DNA of 64,000 nucleotides from Microbacterium sp. NC79 (lineage in GTDB: Bacteria; Actinomycetota; Actinomycetes; Actinomycetales; Microbacteriaceae), in the NCBI RefSeq assembly GCF_019061125.1, contig NZ_JAHQYI010000001.1, positions 744,001 through 808,000 on the forward strand, in the 5' to 3' direction. How positions within the stretch are numbered: the first letter of the stretch is position 1; each line of letters opens with the position of its first letter. The notes under the pieces were generated by a model that saw nothing but the letters and a program-made list of their open reading frames with translations, was not told where the DNA came from and did not search any database. Shown here piece after piece: positions 1-9,682 of this stretch. The position numbers and the translations under genes were made by a program.

Positions 1-1162
1 GGATGACGCCCGTCCATTCTTGGTCGGTGCCGGGAAGGTAGCCGGGCACGTCGACCAGGGTGACGATCGGAATGGAGAACGAATCGCAGAACCGTACGAA
101 ACGGGCCGCCTTTTCGCCAGCCTCGATGTTGAGCGTGCCCGCCATCTGTGAAGGCTGGTTGGCAATAATGCCAACGGTGCGTCCCTCGATGCGTCCGAAA
201 CCGATCACGATGTTCGGGGCAAAGAGCGGCTGAACCTCGATGAATTCGCCGTCATCAACGATGCGCCCGATGACTTCGTGCATATCGTATGGCTGGTTCG
301 GCTGGTCAGGAATGATGCTGTTCAGCTGACGGTCTTCATCGGTGGTCTCCCACGTGAAGGCCGAAGCGTAGGTGGGCGTTTCTGACAGGTTGTTGTCTGG
401 CAGGAACGACAGCAGGGTGCGCGCATAATCGATCGCGTCATCTTCGTCGGAAGCGAGGTAGTGAGCCACACCCGAGCGGGTGTTGTGCGTGTATGCGCCA
501 CCGAGCTCTTCCATGCCGACATCTTCACCCGTCACCGTCTTGATGACGTCGGGGCCGGTAACGAACATCTGACTGGTCTTGTCGACCATGATGACGAAGT
601 CGGTCAGCGCGGGGCCGTACACGGCGCCACCGGCAGCCGGACCCATGATGATTGAGATCTGCGGGATCACACCGGAAGCGGCCGTATTCTTGCGGAAGAT
701 TTCGCCGTACTTGCTGAGCGCGAGCACGCCCTCCTGAATGCGGGCACCGCCCGAGTCAAGGATGCCAACGATCGGAATACCACTGCGCAGCGCAAAGTCC
801 ATGACCTTGATGATTTTGTCACCGGTGACCTCACCGAGTGAGCCGCCAAACGTGGTGAAGTCCTGCGAATAGACGGCGACGGTGCGGCCATGGATGGTTC
901 CGACACCCGTGACAACCGAGTCGCCATACGGGCGGGACTTGTCCATGCCAAACGCGGTGGTGCGGTGGCGCACGTACTCATCGAGCTCGACGAAGCTGCC
1001 CTGGTCAAGCAGCATCTCGATACGCTCGCGCGCCGAGAACTTGCCCTTGGCGTGCTGTTTCTCCTGCGCAAGCTTCTCGGGTTCAACGATTGCCTCGTTG
1101 TATCGAGCGCGCAGATCTGCGAGCTTGCCAGCCGTCGTGAAAAGGTCGTTCGTGTCCGTCAC
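1..1162 (-). CDS. pccB: Acyl-CoA carboxylase beta subunit (carboxyltransferase), C-terminus cut by window edge
   Basis: This is the carboxyltransferase subunit of a biotin-dependent acetyl/propionyl-CoA carboxylase, which makes malonyl- or methylmalonyl-CoA. I translated it from the minus strand; 387 codons lie inside the window, against about 530 in the family. The N-terminus reads [20 protein letters not shown], followed by the family motif [15 protein letters not shown], the glycine-rich GGARIQEGV and [16 protein letters not shown] acyl-CoA/biotin-pocket motifs, and [12 protein letters not shown] at the truncated end. The start is GTG at 1162: a TAGGGT hexamer lies 7 nt upstream and no Shine-Dalgarno is seen. 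It diverges from birA, whose product biotinylates the partner alpha subunit. The choice between AccD and PccB substrate type cannot be made from this part. Confidence 0.95.
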   Translation of the reverse strand, partial: MTDTNDLFTTAGKLADLRARYNEAIVEPEKLAQEKQHAKGKFSARERIEMLLDQGSFVELDEYVRHRTTAFGMDKSRPYGDSVVTGVGTIHGRTVAVYSQDFTTFGGSLGEVTGDKIIKVMDFALRSGIPIVGILDSGGARIQEGVLALSKYGEIFRKNTAASGVIPQISIIMGPAAGGAVYGPALTDFVIMVDKTSQMFVTGPDVIKTVTGEDVGMEELGGAYTHNTRSGVAHYLASDEDDAIDYARTLLSFLPDNNLSETPTYASAFTWETTDEDRQLNSIIPDQPNQPYDMHEVIGRIVDDGEFIEVQPLFAPNIVIGFGRIEGRTVGIIANQPSQMAGTLNIEAGEKAARFVRFCDSFSIPIVTLVDVPGYLPGTDQEWTGVI

Positions 1163-1169
1163 GGAGTCA

Positions 1170-1175
1170 ACCCTA
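1170..1175 (-). promoter_or_regulatory. Candidate -10 element of a leaderless pccB transcript
   Basis: TAGGGT on the minus strand ends 7 nt before the GTG start. This puts the expected transcription start on the start codon. No convincing -35 is visible. Confidence 0.45.
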
Positions 1176-1261
1176 CCGGCGGGGTTGCCGCATTCGTTAG
1201 AGACAATCGACAACGACTTTACGAATCGTCTGTTCGCCCTCTCCTTTGAGCGGGTTCGGCG

Positions 1262-1267
1262 TAGGGT
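1262..1267 (+). promoter_or_regulatory. Candidate -10 element of a leaderless birA transcript
   Basis: TAGGGT lies 6 nt before the ATG at 1274. The divergent pccB gene carries the same hexamer, so the 111-bp intergenic region probably holds back-to-back promoters. Confidence 0.45.
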
Positions 1268-1273
1268 GACGTC

Positions 1274-2053
1274 ATGGTCATGAGCACGGCAGACTTTCCG
1301 CTGACAGCGGCACACACTCCGCGGATCACGGTGGTTGAGAGCGCCGGATCGACAAACGCCGATCTTCTCGCACACAGCGCCGATGAGGCCGCGTGGCCGC
1401 ATCTGTCGCTGTTGCTCACTGATGATCAACGCTCCGGACGCGGGCGCCTTGATCGTTCCTGGCAGGCGCCGGCCGGTGCGTCGCTGGCGCTATCGGTGCT
1501 GTTGCGCTCAACCGAGATTCCGGAACCAGCCCGCGGGTGGGTGCCGTTGATCGCCGGGCTTGCAATGACGGAGTCGATCGCCGCTCAACTCGGCACCGCG
1601 GTGTCGATGAAGTGGCCAAATGATGTGCTTGTTGGAGACAAGAAGGTGTGCGGGATTCTTGCGGAACTCAGTGCGAGCGGTGACGCGATCGTGGTGGGTG
1701 GTGGCGTGAATACCGCGATGACTGCGGAACAGGCTCCGGTGGAGACTGCGACGAGCTTCGCGATGCAAGGCAAGCCAGTACACCTTGACCTCCTGGTGTC
1801 GCACTACGTCGGACGGATCGCGGCCGAGCTTGACAGCCTGCGTGAATGCGATGGCGACGCGGTGGCGTCTGGGCTGCTTGGCCGCTTCACCGCGGTGTGC
1901 TCCACGATCGGCAAAGTCGTCACCATTCACCTGCCAGGCGGGACAAGCTACACGGGAGACGCGATCGGGATCGACACCGACGGGCGACTTCAGGTTGTTG
2001 TCGACGGTGAAACGCGCACGGTCTCGGCTGGCGACGTTGTGCACGTGCGCTGA
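1274..2053 (+). CDS. birA: Biotin--[acetyl-CoA-carboxylase] ligase
   Basis: Biotin protein ligase makes biotinyl-AMP and transfers biotin to the carboxyl-carrier domain of acyl-CoA carboxylases. The 259-residue product lacks an N-terminal HTH repressor domain, so it is the short monofunctional type. The catalytic domain shows [11 protein letters not shown] near residue 21, the [16 protein letters not shown] biotin-binding loop near residue 53, and [18 protein letters not shown] near residue 113. The C-terminal domain ends with GDVVHVR. It is divergent from the carboxylase subunit that depends on it. ATG 1274 is favoured because of the upstream TAGGGT; ATG 1280 is an alternative start. Confidence 0.95.
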   Translation: MVMSTADFPLTAAHTPRITVVESAGSTNADLLAHSADEAAWPHLSLLLTDDQRSGRGRLDRSWQAPAGASLALSVLLRSTEIPEPARGWVPLIAGLAMTESIAAQLGTAVSMKWPNDVLVGDKKVCGILAELSASGDAIVVGGGVNTAMTAEQAPVETATSFAMQGKPVHLDLLVSHYVGRIAAELDSLRECDGDAVASGLLGRFTAVCSTIGKVVTIHLPGGTSYTGDAIGIDTDGRLQVVVDGETRTVSAGDVVHVR

Positions 2054-2116
2054 TAGAACACTGAACCTTGCGGCGAGGCTGAGAGCAATGTCTGTGACCT
2101 GGTTCACAATGAAATC

Positions 2117-2662
2117 GTGACTCAGCCCAGCATGATCAGTGGGCGGCCCTCCATGCCGCCGCCAGGTGCGCCCTCACAGGAGCACTTGATCGCGCGTTTT
2201 CGGGGGCAAATACGCCGCCTTTTCCTCAGCGCACTCGTTCTCATCGCGGTCGCAGGGCTCACCGGATATTTCACGGATAACCTGCCGGAACCATTCACAA
2301 ATGTGATGCTGTGGGCGGCAGCAGGGGCCATCGTCCTGCTGCTCGTGATTGTGCCGTTCCTGGTGTGGCTGAGCCGTCGATACACGATCACCACTCGACG
2401 TGTCATCACCACGACGGGGTTGCTGATGCGTCATCGTCGCGAGCTCACACACGCACGGGGATACACCATGACCCTCACTCGCGGTCCGTTGCAACGGCTG
2501 TGGGGCGCGGGCAACATTTCGCTCTCTAATGGTGCGGAGCCCGCAATGCTGTTGCGCAACGTGCCTAACGTGCGCCTGATTCATGAAGTCCTCGTCGATC
2601 AGGTTGAGATCAACCAGATCCTCGCCCACCGCGACGCCCAGGCCCTGCCGTACAGCGTGTAG
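2117..2662 (+). CDS. PH-domain (bPH/YdbS-like) membrane protein
   Basis: This 181-residue membrane protein has two adjacent transmembrane segments, about residues 33-52 and 62-86. A bacterial PH-like domain follows, with the typical strand pattern YTITTRRVITTTGLLMRHRRELTHARG and later LLRNVPNVRLIHEVL. The family's role is not defined beyond membrane association. The start is GTG at 2117; CACAAT ends 6 nt upstream and may be a -10 of a leaderless message. It sits between birA and purK in the same direction, 63 nt after birA, in a conserved-looking housekeeping block. Confidence 0.85.
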   Translation: MTQPSMISGRPSMPPPGAPSQEHLIARFRGQIRRLFLSALVLIAVAGLTGYFTDNLPEPFTNVMLWAAAGAIVLLLVIVPFLVWLSRRYTITTRRVITTTGLLMRHRRELTHARGYTMTLTRGPLQRLWGAGNISLSNGAEPAMLLRNVPNVRLIHEVLVDQVEINQILAHRDAQALPYSV

Positions 2663-2793
2663 TTACCGATGGCGGAGGCCACGGCGGCCCGCCTCTACGC
2701 AACTCGCATTCTGGTTCCGCTCGCTGTTTGCGACGCACGGTGATGAGCCTTGTGATTCATGCGGAACAATAGAGAGGGAGCGAAGGAGTGTTC

Positions 2794-3921
2794 ATGCGTG
2801 TAGGTGTCATTGGCGGCGGACAGCTGGCTCGAATGATGATTGCCCCGGCGGTGGAGCTTGGCGTTGAGATTCGTGTGCTCGCCGAACAAGAGGGGATGTC
2901 TGCGGCGCTCGCCGCGTCGGCCGTTGGCGACTATCGCGACCTCGACACCGTTCTTGCCTTCGCGCGTGACGTCGATGTCATCACCTTCGATCACGAACAC
3001 GTTCCGCAGGATGTGCTGCGCGCGATGGCTGCCGCCGGGATCGCGGTACACCCCGGCGCCGACGCATTGCGCTTCGCGCAAGACAAGCTCGACATGCGCC
3101 AGCGCCTCACCGAGCTGGGCGCGCCCCAGCCAGACTGGGCGGCGGTAACCACTGCGGCCGAACTCGGCGCCTTCCTCGACGCCCATGGTGGCCGTGCCGT
3201 TGTCAAGACGGCCCGAGGCGGGTACGACGGTAAGGGTGTTCGTGTTGTTGACAGCGCGAACGGTGCCGATGACTGGTTCGCGGCGCTCGCTGAAGATGCG
3301 CATGGCGGCGCCTTGCTCGTTGAAGAGCTCGTTGATTTCACGCGGGAGTTGGCGCAGCAGGTCGCGCGCCGTCCGTCAGGGCAGGTTGTCGCTTATCCGC
3401 TCGTGGAAACGGTGCAGGAGGGCGGCGTGTGCTCTGAGGTTCTGGCACCTGCGCCGGGTGCGAGCGCTGAACTGTTGGCGCGGGCGGAGTCGCTGGGCAT
3501 TGCTATCGCCGAAGGTATCGGGGTGACCGGCATGCTCGCTGTTGAGCTCTTTGAGACTCGCGACGGTCGCATTTTGGTTAACGAACTTGCGATGCGCCCG
3601 CACAACAGTGGCCACTGGACGCAAGATGGTGCCATCACGAGCCAGTTTGAACAGCACCTGCGCGCGGTGCTGGACTTGCCGCTCGGGGCCACGGCGCCGA
3701 CCGCAGGTAACGCCGTCATGCTCAACATCCTCGGTGGGCCGGTGGGGGAGAGCCTGGAGTCTCGTTTTGACGCCGCGATGGCCGCGCAACCCGGAGTGAA
3801 GATTCACACCTACGGCAAGGAGCCGCGTCCTGGTCGCAAGGTTGGTCACGTGAATGCGGCTGGCCAGGACTCCGCGAGCATCTTGGCAGCAGCTCGTGCG
3901 GCCAAGGCGTTCTTCGTTTGA
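2794..3921 (+). CDS. purK: 5-(carboxyamino)imidazole ribonucleotide synthase
   Basis: PurK performs the ATP- and bicarbonate-dependent conversion of AIR to N5-CAIR in purine synthesis. The protein of 375 residues is full length. It opens with a pre-ATP-grasp fold, GVIGGGQLARMM, followed by the ATP-grasp motifs VVKTARGGYDGKGVRVV and LLVEELVDFTRELAQQVARR, and VNELAMRPHNSGHWTQD near the Mg-binding site. I chose ATG 2794 because GAAGGAG ends 5 nt upstream; a GTG at 2788 overlaps that site. purE lies 79 nt downstream. Confidence 0.97.
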   Translation: MRVGVIGGGQLARMMIAPAVELGVEIRVLAEQEGMSAALAASAVGDYRDLDTVLAFARDVDVITFDHEHVPQDVLRAMAAAGIAVHPGADALRFAQDKLDMRQRLTELGAPQPDWAAVTTAAELGAFLDAHGGRAVVKTARGGYDGKGVRVVDSANGADDWFAALAEDAHGGALLVEELVDFTRELAQQVARRPSGQVVAYPLVETVQEGGVCSEVLAPAPGASAELLARAESLGIAIAEGIGVTGMLAVELFETRDGRILVNELAMRPHNSGHWTQDGAITSQFEQHLRAVLDLPLGATAPTAGNAVMLNILGGPVGESLESRFDAAMAAQPGVKIHTYGKEPRPGRKVGHVNAAGQDSASILAAARAAKAFFV

Positions 3922-3988
3922 CGATACTTTTCAGCGAATTTGCCGCAAAAGGTGCGCGCCGCACGGGCAAATTTCCAGGCCGCACGCC

Positions 3989-3994
3989 TAGCCT
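3989..3994 (+). promoter_or_regulatory. Candidate -10 element of a leaderless purE transcript
   Basis: TAGCCT ends 6 nt before the GTG start of purE. No ribosome binding site precedes the gene, so purE may have its own leaderless promoter. Confidence 0.4.
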
Positions 3995-4000
3995 GGACAG

Positions 4001-4516
4001 GTGACTGAACCCTTGCACTCGTCTGTATCGCCACTCGTGGGAGTCGTCATGGGCTCCGACTCGGATTGGCGCGTGATGGCTGATGCCTCCGCTGCACTCA
4101 CCGAGTTCGGCATTGCACACGAAGTTGAGGTCGTGTCGGCACACCGCACGCCGGCAAAATTGCACGAATATGGCACGAAGGCTCGTGCTCGTGGACTGAA
4201 GGTCATCATTGCGGGCGCGGGTGGTGCCGCGCACCTTCCCGGCATGCTCGCTTCGGTCACTGCCCTTCCTGTCATCGGTGTTCCGGTTCCGCTCGCTCTT
4301 CTTGACGGCATGGACTCGCTGCTGTCCATTGTGCAGATGCCCGCCGGCATTCCGGTTGCCACCGTGTCGATCGGTGGTGCGAAGAACGCCGGCCTCCTTG
4401 CCGCCCGCATTCTTGGCGCGAACGACCCCGCGATCGCTGACCGCATCGAAGCGTACGCTCGCGAACTCGAGGCCCAGGTCGAGGAGAAGAACGCGCGGCT
4501 CAAGGCGTCCCTGTGA
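4001..4516 (+). CDS. purE: N5-carboxyaminoimidazole ribonucleotide mutase (class I PurE)
   Basis: PurE rearranges N5-CAIR to CAIR, the step after PurK. The 171-residue product contains the signature elements [33 protein letters not shown] with the catalytic-site histidine, and [16 protein letters not shown]. It follows purK in the same orientation. Its stop overlaps the start of the LCP-family gene, so the two are probably translationally coupled, even though their functions are unrelated. Confidence 0.97.
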   Translation: MTEPLHSSVSPLVGVVMGSDSDWRVMADASAALTEFGIAHEVEVVSAHRTPAKLHEYGTKARARGLKVIIAGAGGAAHLPGMLASVTALPVIGVPVPLALLDGMDSLLSIVQMPAGIPVATVSIGGAKNAGLLAARILGANDPAIADRIEAYARELEAQVEEKNARLKASL

Positions 4517-5931
4517 TGGCTGCCCGCGGCGGCCAGAGTGCCGCGCGCTCGACGAGGCCGATGCGATATCCGGACGTGACGAGCGAAGCGGTCATGACGC
4601 GTCGTGGCTGGTGGTTGGTGCTCCTCGGCTTTCTGATTCCGGGTTCTGCCCAGGTTCTTGCCGGTAACCGCAAGCTCGGTCGTGTCGGCTTGGCTGCCAC
4701 TCTGACGCTGTGGTTGGTTGCGTTGGTTGGGCTTGGCATTTTCTTCTTCGCGCGCGATTGGCTGTTCATTGTTCTGGAGCAGACGTGGCTGTTGTACGTC
4801 GCCCGAGCGATCATGTTCGCGTACGCGATTTTGTGGCTTGTTTTGGCGGTCGATACCTTGCGCCTCGTGAAGTTTGTGCGTGCCCGTGGCGGGGCACGCT
4901 TTGGCATCGCGGGTCTCGCTGTCGTGCTGATGTTCGCCGGTACGGGTGGCGCTCTGTACGCGGCAAATCTGGTGGGTGTCACAGGGGAGACACTCGACGA
5001 TGTCTTCCAAAACGGGCCCGTTGCTGAGCCTGTTGACGGGTACTACAACATTTTGTTGCTCGGTGCCGACAGTGGTGATGGCCGTGACTCGATGCGGTTC
5101 GACAGTATCTCTGTGGTTTCGGTCAACGCCGAGACCGGTCAGGTGACCATCACCGGTATTCCGCGTGACATGCCCAACGTTCCGTTTGCGCCCGGGCCGA
5201 TGGCTGACCTGTACCCGGACGGGTATGAAGGCCACAGCGATGCCACGTGTGGTTGGGAAGGCAAGATCAACCAGCTCAATACTGAGCTGATGCTGTGCCG
5301 CAACGGCGCCGATTTCTACCCCGATGCGGAAGGGAAAGCGTCCACCCCTGGAATTGAGGCGACGAAGGACGCAGCGGAGGGTGTGCTCGGCATTGAGATT
5401 CCGTATTACGCGTTTATCGATATGAGCCACTTCGCGAACCTGATCGATGCTCTCGGGGGCGTCGACATCAACGTGACCGAGCGTCTGCCGAAGGGCGGCG
5501 GGCCCGCGTACGAGGGTCAGAGCGCCGACGAGTGGGCCATCGGATGGATCGAAGTCGGCCAGCAGCGCATGGATGGCGACACCGCTCAGTGGTATGCCCG
5601 CTCGCGTTACACAACTAGCGACTGGGATCGCATGGAGCGCCAGCGCGAACTGCAGGCGGCGATCCTCGCCCAGTTTGACCCGCAGACGGTGCTGTTGCGC
5701 TTCCAAGACATTGCGAAGGCCGGAAGCGATTTGGTGAGCACCGACATTCCGAAGGGGCTGCTTGCCAAGCTTGCCGGCATCGCCGAGAAATCGCAGTCGC
5801 TTCCGATGACCACGATTGAGCTGGTTCCGCCGCTCGTTGACCCCGATTACCCGGACTACGCTGCCATTCAGCAGATGATCCAGGAGACGCTGCACCCGGT
5901 CGTTCCGGACGACGAGGGTGGTGAAGGCTAG
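4513..5931 (+). CDS. LytR-CpsA-Psr (LCP) family cell-wall glycopolymer ligase
   Basis: LCP proteins transfer undecaprenyl-linked glycopolymers onto peptidoglycan outside the membrane. This 472-residue protein has several N-terminal hydrophobic segments within residues 28-160. The LCP domain starts near residue 177 with [14 protein letters not shown]. Other family signatures are [18 protein letters not shown] with the substrate arginine, and the later [19 protein letters not shown] with the conserved RxR...D pattern. It overlaps purE. A GTG (4513) or ATG (4516) start is possible. It is a natural attachment enzyme for the polysaccharides made downstream, but the substrate is an inference. Confidence 0.93.
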   Translation: MMAARGGQSAARSTRPMRYPDVTSEAVMTRRGWWLVLLGFLIPGSAQVLAGNRKLGRVGLAATLTLWLVALVGLGIFFFARDWLFIVLEQTWLLYVARAIMFAYAILWLVLAVDTLRLVKFVRARGGARFGIAGLAVVLMFAGTGGALYAANLVGVTGETLDDVFQNGPVAEPVDGYYNILLLGADSGDGRDSMRFDSISVVSVNAETGQVTITGIPRDMPNVPFAPGPMADLYPDGYEGHSDATCGWEGKINQLNTELMLCRNGADFYPDAEGKASTPGIEATKDAAEGVLGIEIPYYAFIDMSHFANLIDALGGVDINVTERLPKGGGPAYEGQSADEWAIGWIEVGQQRMDGDTAQWYARSRYTTSDWDRMERQRELQAAILAQFDPQTVLLRFQDIAKAGSDLVSTDIPKGLLAKLAGIAEKSQSLPMTTIELVPPLVDPDYPDYAAIQQMIQETLHPVVPDDEGGEG

Positions 5932-5953
5932 GCGGGTACGCCAGCATAGCGAT

Positions 5954-7054
5954 ATGGGTGTGACACTGCGCTTCGTTGCCGACCAACTGGTCGCGCCTAC
6001 CGACAACGACCTCGCCCACGCGAGCGGCGACCTGCTGCAAGCGTTGATCGCGTCGGCACCGCGCGGATGCGATGTTGCAGCCATTGCACCGAGTGGCGAC
6101 GAACATCTCGCTTCATCGTTTTCTGGGCTTCGCGAAGTGCAACCGATTGGGCTCGCCAGGCGCGAACTTGCGGCCTCCTGGCCGCTAGGTATCGCGGGGA
6201 CAGTGGGCGGCGGCTTGATTCATTCTGCATCGTTGATGGCGCCGCTCGTACGCCACGACCGCGCCAACCGAGGAGACCAGACGGTCGTTACATTGTGGGA
6301 TTACGACGCGTGGGAATCGAAGTCGAGCATCTCCAAGACTCAGCGTCTGTGGACGCGCGCCATGCTGAAGCGAGCCGCGAAACACGCGGACGCCATCGTG
6401 GTTCCAACGTTCGCACTCGCAGCGAAACTGCACGACTTGCACGGTTTCGGCGAACGCATTCGCGTGATAGCGGGTGCGGCTCCCTCCCACTTTGTTGTGA
6501 CGAGCGATAACGCGGCGCGGCTTCGAGACCTCAACATTCCGGCATCGTTTGTGGTGGTTCCGGTTGATCGTGTTCCGGAAGAAGACATTGCCGACGCGCT
6601 CGCGGGCGCGGCTGGCGGAGTGACAGCTGAGCGGGACGTTGTTGTTGTGGGTGCCGCGGAGGGTGCGGAACCTCGGATCGCGGAGTTGGCTGCTGCTGTG
6701 GGGATTCCCGAGCGGCATATTCACGTGCGCGGGGTTCTGGACGCTCCTGACCGGGCCGCTGTAATGGCCAAAGCAGATGTGGCGGTCTTCGCGGGCTCAC
6801 GCGTGGCGTGGCCGTGGCGGATCATTGAGGCGCTGCGCCTCGGGATTCCGGTTGTTGCAACCGATAGCGCGGTTCATCGGGAAGTGATTGGCGATGGCGG
6901 CATGCTTGGGGCGAACGCGGACCTGAAGGATGCCGTTGCGCATGCAGTCGGCGCGGAGGGGGAGCGACTTCGGGTGCTCTCCAACGACCGTGGACGGGCA
7001 TACTCGTGGCAGAGCGCGGCTGAGCAGGTCTGGCAACTTCACGCGGAACTTTAG
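5954..7054 (+). CDS. GT4-like glycosyltransferase
   Basis: This cytosolic protein of about 366 residues has a GT-B pattern: a divergent N-terminal half and a C-terminal half with DVAVFAGSRVAWPWRIIEA, then RLGIPVVATDSAVHREVIGDGG, the usual nucleotide-sugar binding region with its conserved glutamates. The acceptor is unknown. It lies immediately downstream of the LCP gene. A GTG at 5918 would overlap LCP, ATG 5954 starts the homologous part, and GTG 5960 has a TAGCGA hexamer 7 nt upstream. The exact start is therefore uncertain. Confidence 0.8.
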   Translation: MGVTLRFVADQLVAPTDNDLAHASGDLLQALIASAPRGCDVAAIAPSGDEHLASSFSGLREVQPIGLARRELAASWPLGIAGTVGGGLIHSASLMAPLVRHDRANRGDQTVVTLWDYDAWESKSSISKTQRLWTRAMLKRAAKHADAIVVPTFALAAKLHDLHGFGERIRVIAGAAPSHFVVTSDNAARLRDLNIPASFVVVPVDRVPEEDIADALAGAAGGVTAERDVVVVGAAEGAEPRIAELAAAVGIPERHIHVRGVLDAPDRAAVMAKADVAVFAGSRVAWPWRIIEALRLGIPVVATDSAVHREVIGDGGMLGANADLKDAVAHAVGAEGERLRVLSNDRGRAYSWQSAAEQVWQLHAEL

Positions 7055-7133
7055 GTGCCGCCAGCGGTACGACACGACGTGCGGAGAGTCGGATGTGCTT
7101 GCCATCATCCGTCACATTAGCCACACTGGTCAC

Positions 7134-9593
7134 ATGCGCCCCACCCCCGCACGTGCCCGAGCGCGCTCATTTGTCGTCACTATTGTGGCCGCTTTCGCGC
7201 TTATTGTTGGTCTTCTTGGCGGTGTGTCGGTTCCTGCAGTGGCTGTCGATGTATCGGCCACCAACGTCACCTCGAATGCTGATGCCGTCAGCGGCATCGT
7301 CAAGGCCGCCGATCTGAGCAAGTTTCAGGCAGGGCGCATCATCGACGATGCTGTCTTCTATAACTCATCGACGATGACAGAAGCGCAGATTCAGACGTTC
7401 CTGAACCAGAAGGTTCCGGTCTGTCAGCCCGGCTATACCTGCCTGAAAGATTTCAAGCAAACGACGACGAACAAGTCAAAAGACCAGATGTGCAATGGGT
7501 ATACCGGCGGAACGAATGAGTCGGCCGCTCGCATCATCTCCAAGGTCGCGCAGTCGTGCGGAATTAACCCGCAAGTGATCCTCGTCATGCTGCAGAAAGA
7601 GCAGGGACTGGTAACTCACGTATGGCCAAGCAGCTGGCGCTATGACGCCGCTCTTGGTCAAGATTGCCCGGACACGCCTGCGGGGTGTAGCGCCGCGTAC
7701 AAGGGATTCTTCTCACAGATCTACGGCGGCATGTGGCAGATGAAGCGTTACACGAACCCGCCTGGAACGTACAACTATTTCAACTGGTATCCGGTCGGCA
7801 AGACATCGCAGGTGCGCTATAACCCGGATGCGGCTTGCGGCAGCGGCTCAGTCCGGATCGAGAACCAAGCGACAGCAAGTCTCTACTACTACACCCCGTA
7901 TCAGCCAAACGCAGCTGCAATTCGAGCGGGCTACGGTGAAGGCGACCGCTGTAGCGCGTACGGAAACCGTAACTTCTTCAATTACTTCAACGACTGGTTC
8001 GGCTCGACCTTCGCGGGGAGCACCCCGCCGGTCGTGCCTCCGACAATTCCTGCCTTCGAAGCACCGACGTGGCGGTCGACCGATAAAGACGGCGCGTTGT
8101 ACGCAGTGAGCGGTAGCGATGTCTGGGCATACCCGCTCAACGGCGACCACTGGGGGACGCGAGTGAAGGTCGCGAGTGGACTGAAAACGCCCAAGAGCGT
8201 GACCATGGTGGGTGACCTGACGGGTGACGGAAAACGTGACCTCGTCGTTTTGAACTCGGCGGGCGTGGTCAGCTTGTTGCCAGGCAATGGATCAGCGTTC
8301 TCGGGCACGCCGCGGGTTCTGCCCATCGATGGCAAACGAATTAACGCGATTTACGGTGCGGGTGACTTCGATGGCGATGAGCGTAGCGACATCATCACGC
8401 GAACGAACGACGGCAAGCTCGAGTTGTGGCGTGGTACCCGCGCCGGCGTCGAATTGGTCGGTGTAATCGCAACAGGGTTTGGGGGTATCAAACACATCAG
8501 CGCCGGCATTGACTTCGATGGTGATGGCAACGGCGACGTTGTTGGAGTGCGGGCCGATGGCGCTCTCATGCTGTATCGCGGCGATGGTACCGGCGGCTTT
8601 GCCTCAACTACCCAAATCGGCCAGGGCTGGGACGTCATGTCTGCCGTTGTCGTGAGCGCAGACATCACGTCGGACAAAAAGATCGACGTGATCGCCCGCA
8701 ACAAGGCCGGAAACATCGTGGTCTACACGACCAACGGCAAGGGAAGCTTCGGTCCGACGCACACGTCGGGAACCGGATGGAATCCGATCAGCCACCTGGC
8801 ATCGACTGGGCCTAACAGTGTCTCAGTCAGCCTTCCCGTGGCAGGCGGTGCTAGCGACTTGACGCGGGATGGCCTCGTCGATCTTGCCGCGATTACGGCG
8901 ACCGGAGAATTGCGAATCTACGCATCCGATGGCAAAGGTTGGTGGAATGCTGACGTTCGCAAGATCGGTGCTGTATCCCCTCAGGGGCGAGTTTTCCCGA
9001 TGGGAGACTTCGACGGCGACGACCGTTCTGACTTCGGCATGGTAGACGCCAGCGGATTGTTTTGGTTGTACTCCAGTGCCGACCTCACCCAGAAACCACG
9101 CCAGATCGGCAGTGGTTGGGCGCCCATCACCATGATCGTCGGCAACGTCGATTTTGACGGAGACGGCAACCCTGATGTTCTCGCACGCCTGGCCGATGGT
9201 TCGTTGCGGGCCTACTTCGGCGATGGCTTGGGCGGTTGGAGAGAACCAAAGCTCGTGGGCTCGGGGTGGAACATCTTTGACCAGGTTTTCTCCGCAGGCG
9301 ATTTCGATGGCGATGGCACTGTTGATCTCATCGCGCGCACGAAGGACGGCGCTTTGTGGCTCTACCCGCTGGACGGTAAGGGTAGTTGGGGTACGAATTA
9401 CCAGATCGGCCAGGGCTGGCAAAAAATGACCGCGGTCGTTAGTGCGGGAGACTTCAACCAGGACGGAAACGTCGACGTATTCGCGCGTACCATTACGGGT
9501 GAGCTGTTGTTGTACCCCGGAAACGGTCGAGGGAGCTGGCTCGCACCACGCGCTGCTGGCACCGGCTGGAACGGCATCACCACATTCGGCTAA
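7134..9593 (+). CDS. Secreted FG-GAP/VCBS repeat protein with possible lysozyme-like N-terminal domain
   Basis: The 819-residue product begins with a signal peptide: an arginine-rich n-region, the hydrophobic stretch VVTIVAAFALIVGLLGG, and a likely cleavage after AVAV. Residues about 60-285 form a cysteine-containing domain with ARIISKVAQSCGINPQVILV followed by LQKEQGLVT, which looks like the catalytic-Glu helix of transglycosylase/lysozyme-fold enzymes. I infer this fold from pattern only. The C-terminal two thirds carry beta-propeller FG-GAP/VCBS repeats with calcium-loop motifs such as DFDGDERSD, DFDGDGNGD, DFDGDDRSD, DFDGDGNPD, DFDGDGTVD and DFNQDGNVD. ATG 7134 is the plausible start, because earlier in-frame codons encode no signal peptide. 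It sits at the edge of the polysaccharide locus. Confidence 0.85.
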   Translation: MRPTPARARARSFVVTIVAAFALIVGLLGGVSVPAVAVDVSATNVTSNADAVSGIVKAADLSKFQAGRIIDDAVFYNSSTMTEAQIQTFLNQKVPVCQPGYTCLKDFKQTTTNKSKDQMCNGYTGGTNESAARIISKVAQSCGINPQVILVMLQKEQGLVTHVWPSSWRYDAALGQDCPDTPAGCSAAYKGFFSQIYGGMWQMKRYTNPPGTYNYFNWYPVGKTSQVRYNPDAACGSGSVRIENQATASLYYYTPYQPNAAAIRAGYGEGDRCSAYGNRNFFNYFNDWFGSTFAGSTPPVVPPTIPAFEAPTWRSTDKDGALYAVSGSDVWAYPLNGDHWGTRVKVASGLKTPKSVTMVGDLTGDGKRDLVVLNSAGVVSLLPGNGSAFSGTPRVLPIDGKRINAIYGAGDFDGDERSDIITRTNDGKLELWRGTRAGVELVGVIATGFGGIKHISAGIDFDGDGNGDVVGVRADGALMLYRGDGTGGFASTTQIGQGWDVMSAVVVSADITSDKKIDVIARNKAGNIVVYTTNGKGSFGPTHTSGTGWNPISHLASTGPNSVSVSLPVAGGASDLTRDGLVDLAAITATGELRIYASDGKGWWNADVRKIGAVSPQGRVFPMGDFDGDDRSDFGMVDASGLFWLYSSADLTQKPRQIGSGWAPITMIVGNVDFDGDGNPDVLARLADGSLRAYFGDGLGGWREPKLVGSGWNIFDQVFSAGDFDGDGTVDLIARTKDGALWLYPLDGKGSWGTNYQIGQGWQKMTAVVSAGDFNQDGNVDVFARTITGELLLYPGNGRGSWLAPRAAGTGWNGITTFG

Positions 9594-9622
9594 CGAGTCC
9601 TTCGGGCTACTCGCAGGACTCG
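9594..9622 (+). terminator. Hairpin after the FG-GAP gene
   Basis: CGAGTCCT pairs with AGGACTCG across a 13-nt loop directly after the stop codon. There is only a weak pyrimidine tract, so this is a tentative intrinsic terminator. Confidence 0.4.
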
Positions 9623-9627
9623 TCCTC

Positions 9628-9633
9628 TAGAAT
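9628..9633 (+). promoter_or_regulatory. Candidate -10 element upstream of the first Wzm gene
   Basis: TAGAAT stands in the context cctcTAGAAT and may drive the long polysaccharide operon. The second Wzm gene has a very similar cctcTAGACT in the same place. Confidence 0.4.
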
Positions 9634-9682
9634 TATCGGCCGAGTGCCCTCTCGTGCGCCACATATTGAATTAGAGGTTATC

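Noticed and set aside
3988..6084. Open minus-strand frame of about 700 codons opposite purE and the LCP gene
   Set aside because: The plus-strand proteins match known families over their full length; the antisense frame has no recognisable motif and no ribosome binding site, as expected for a shadow in high-GC DNA.
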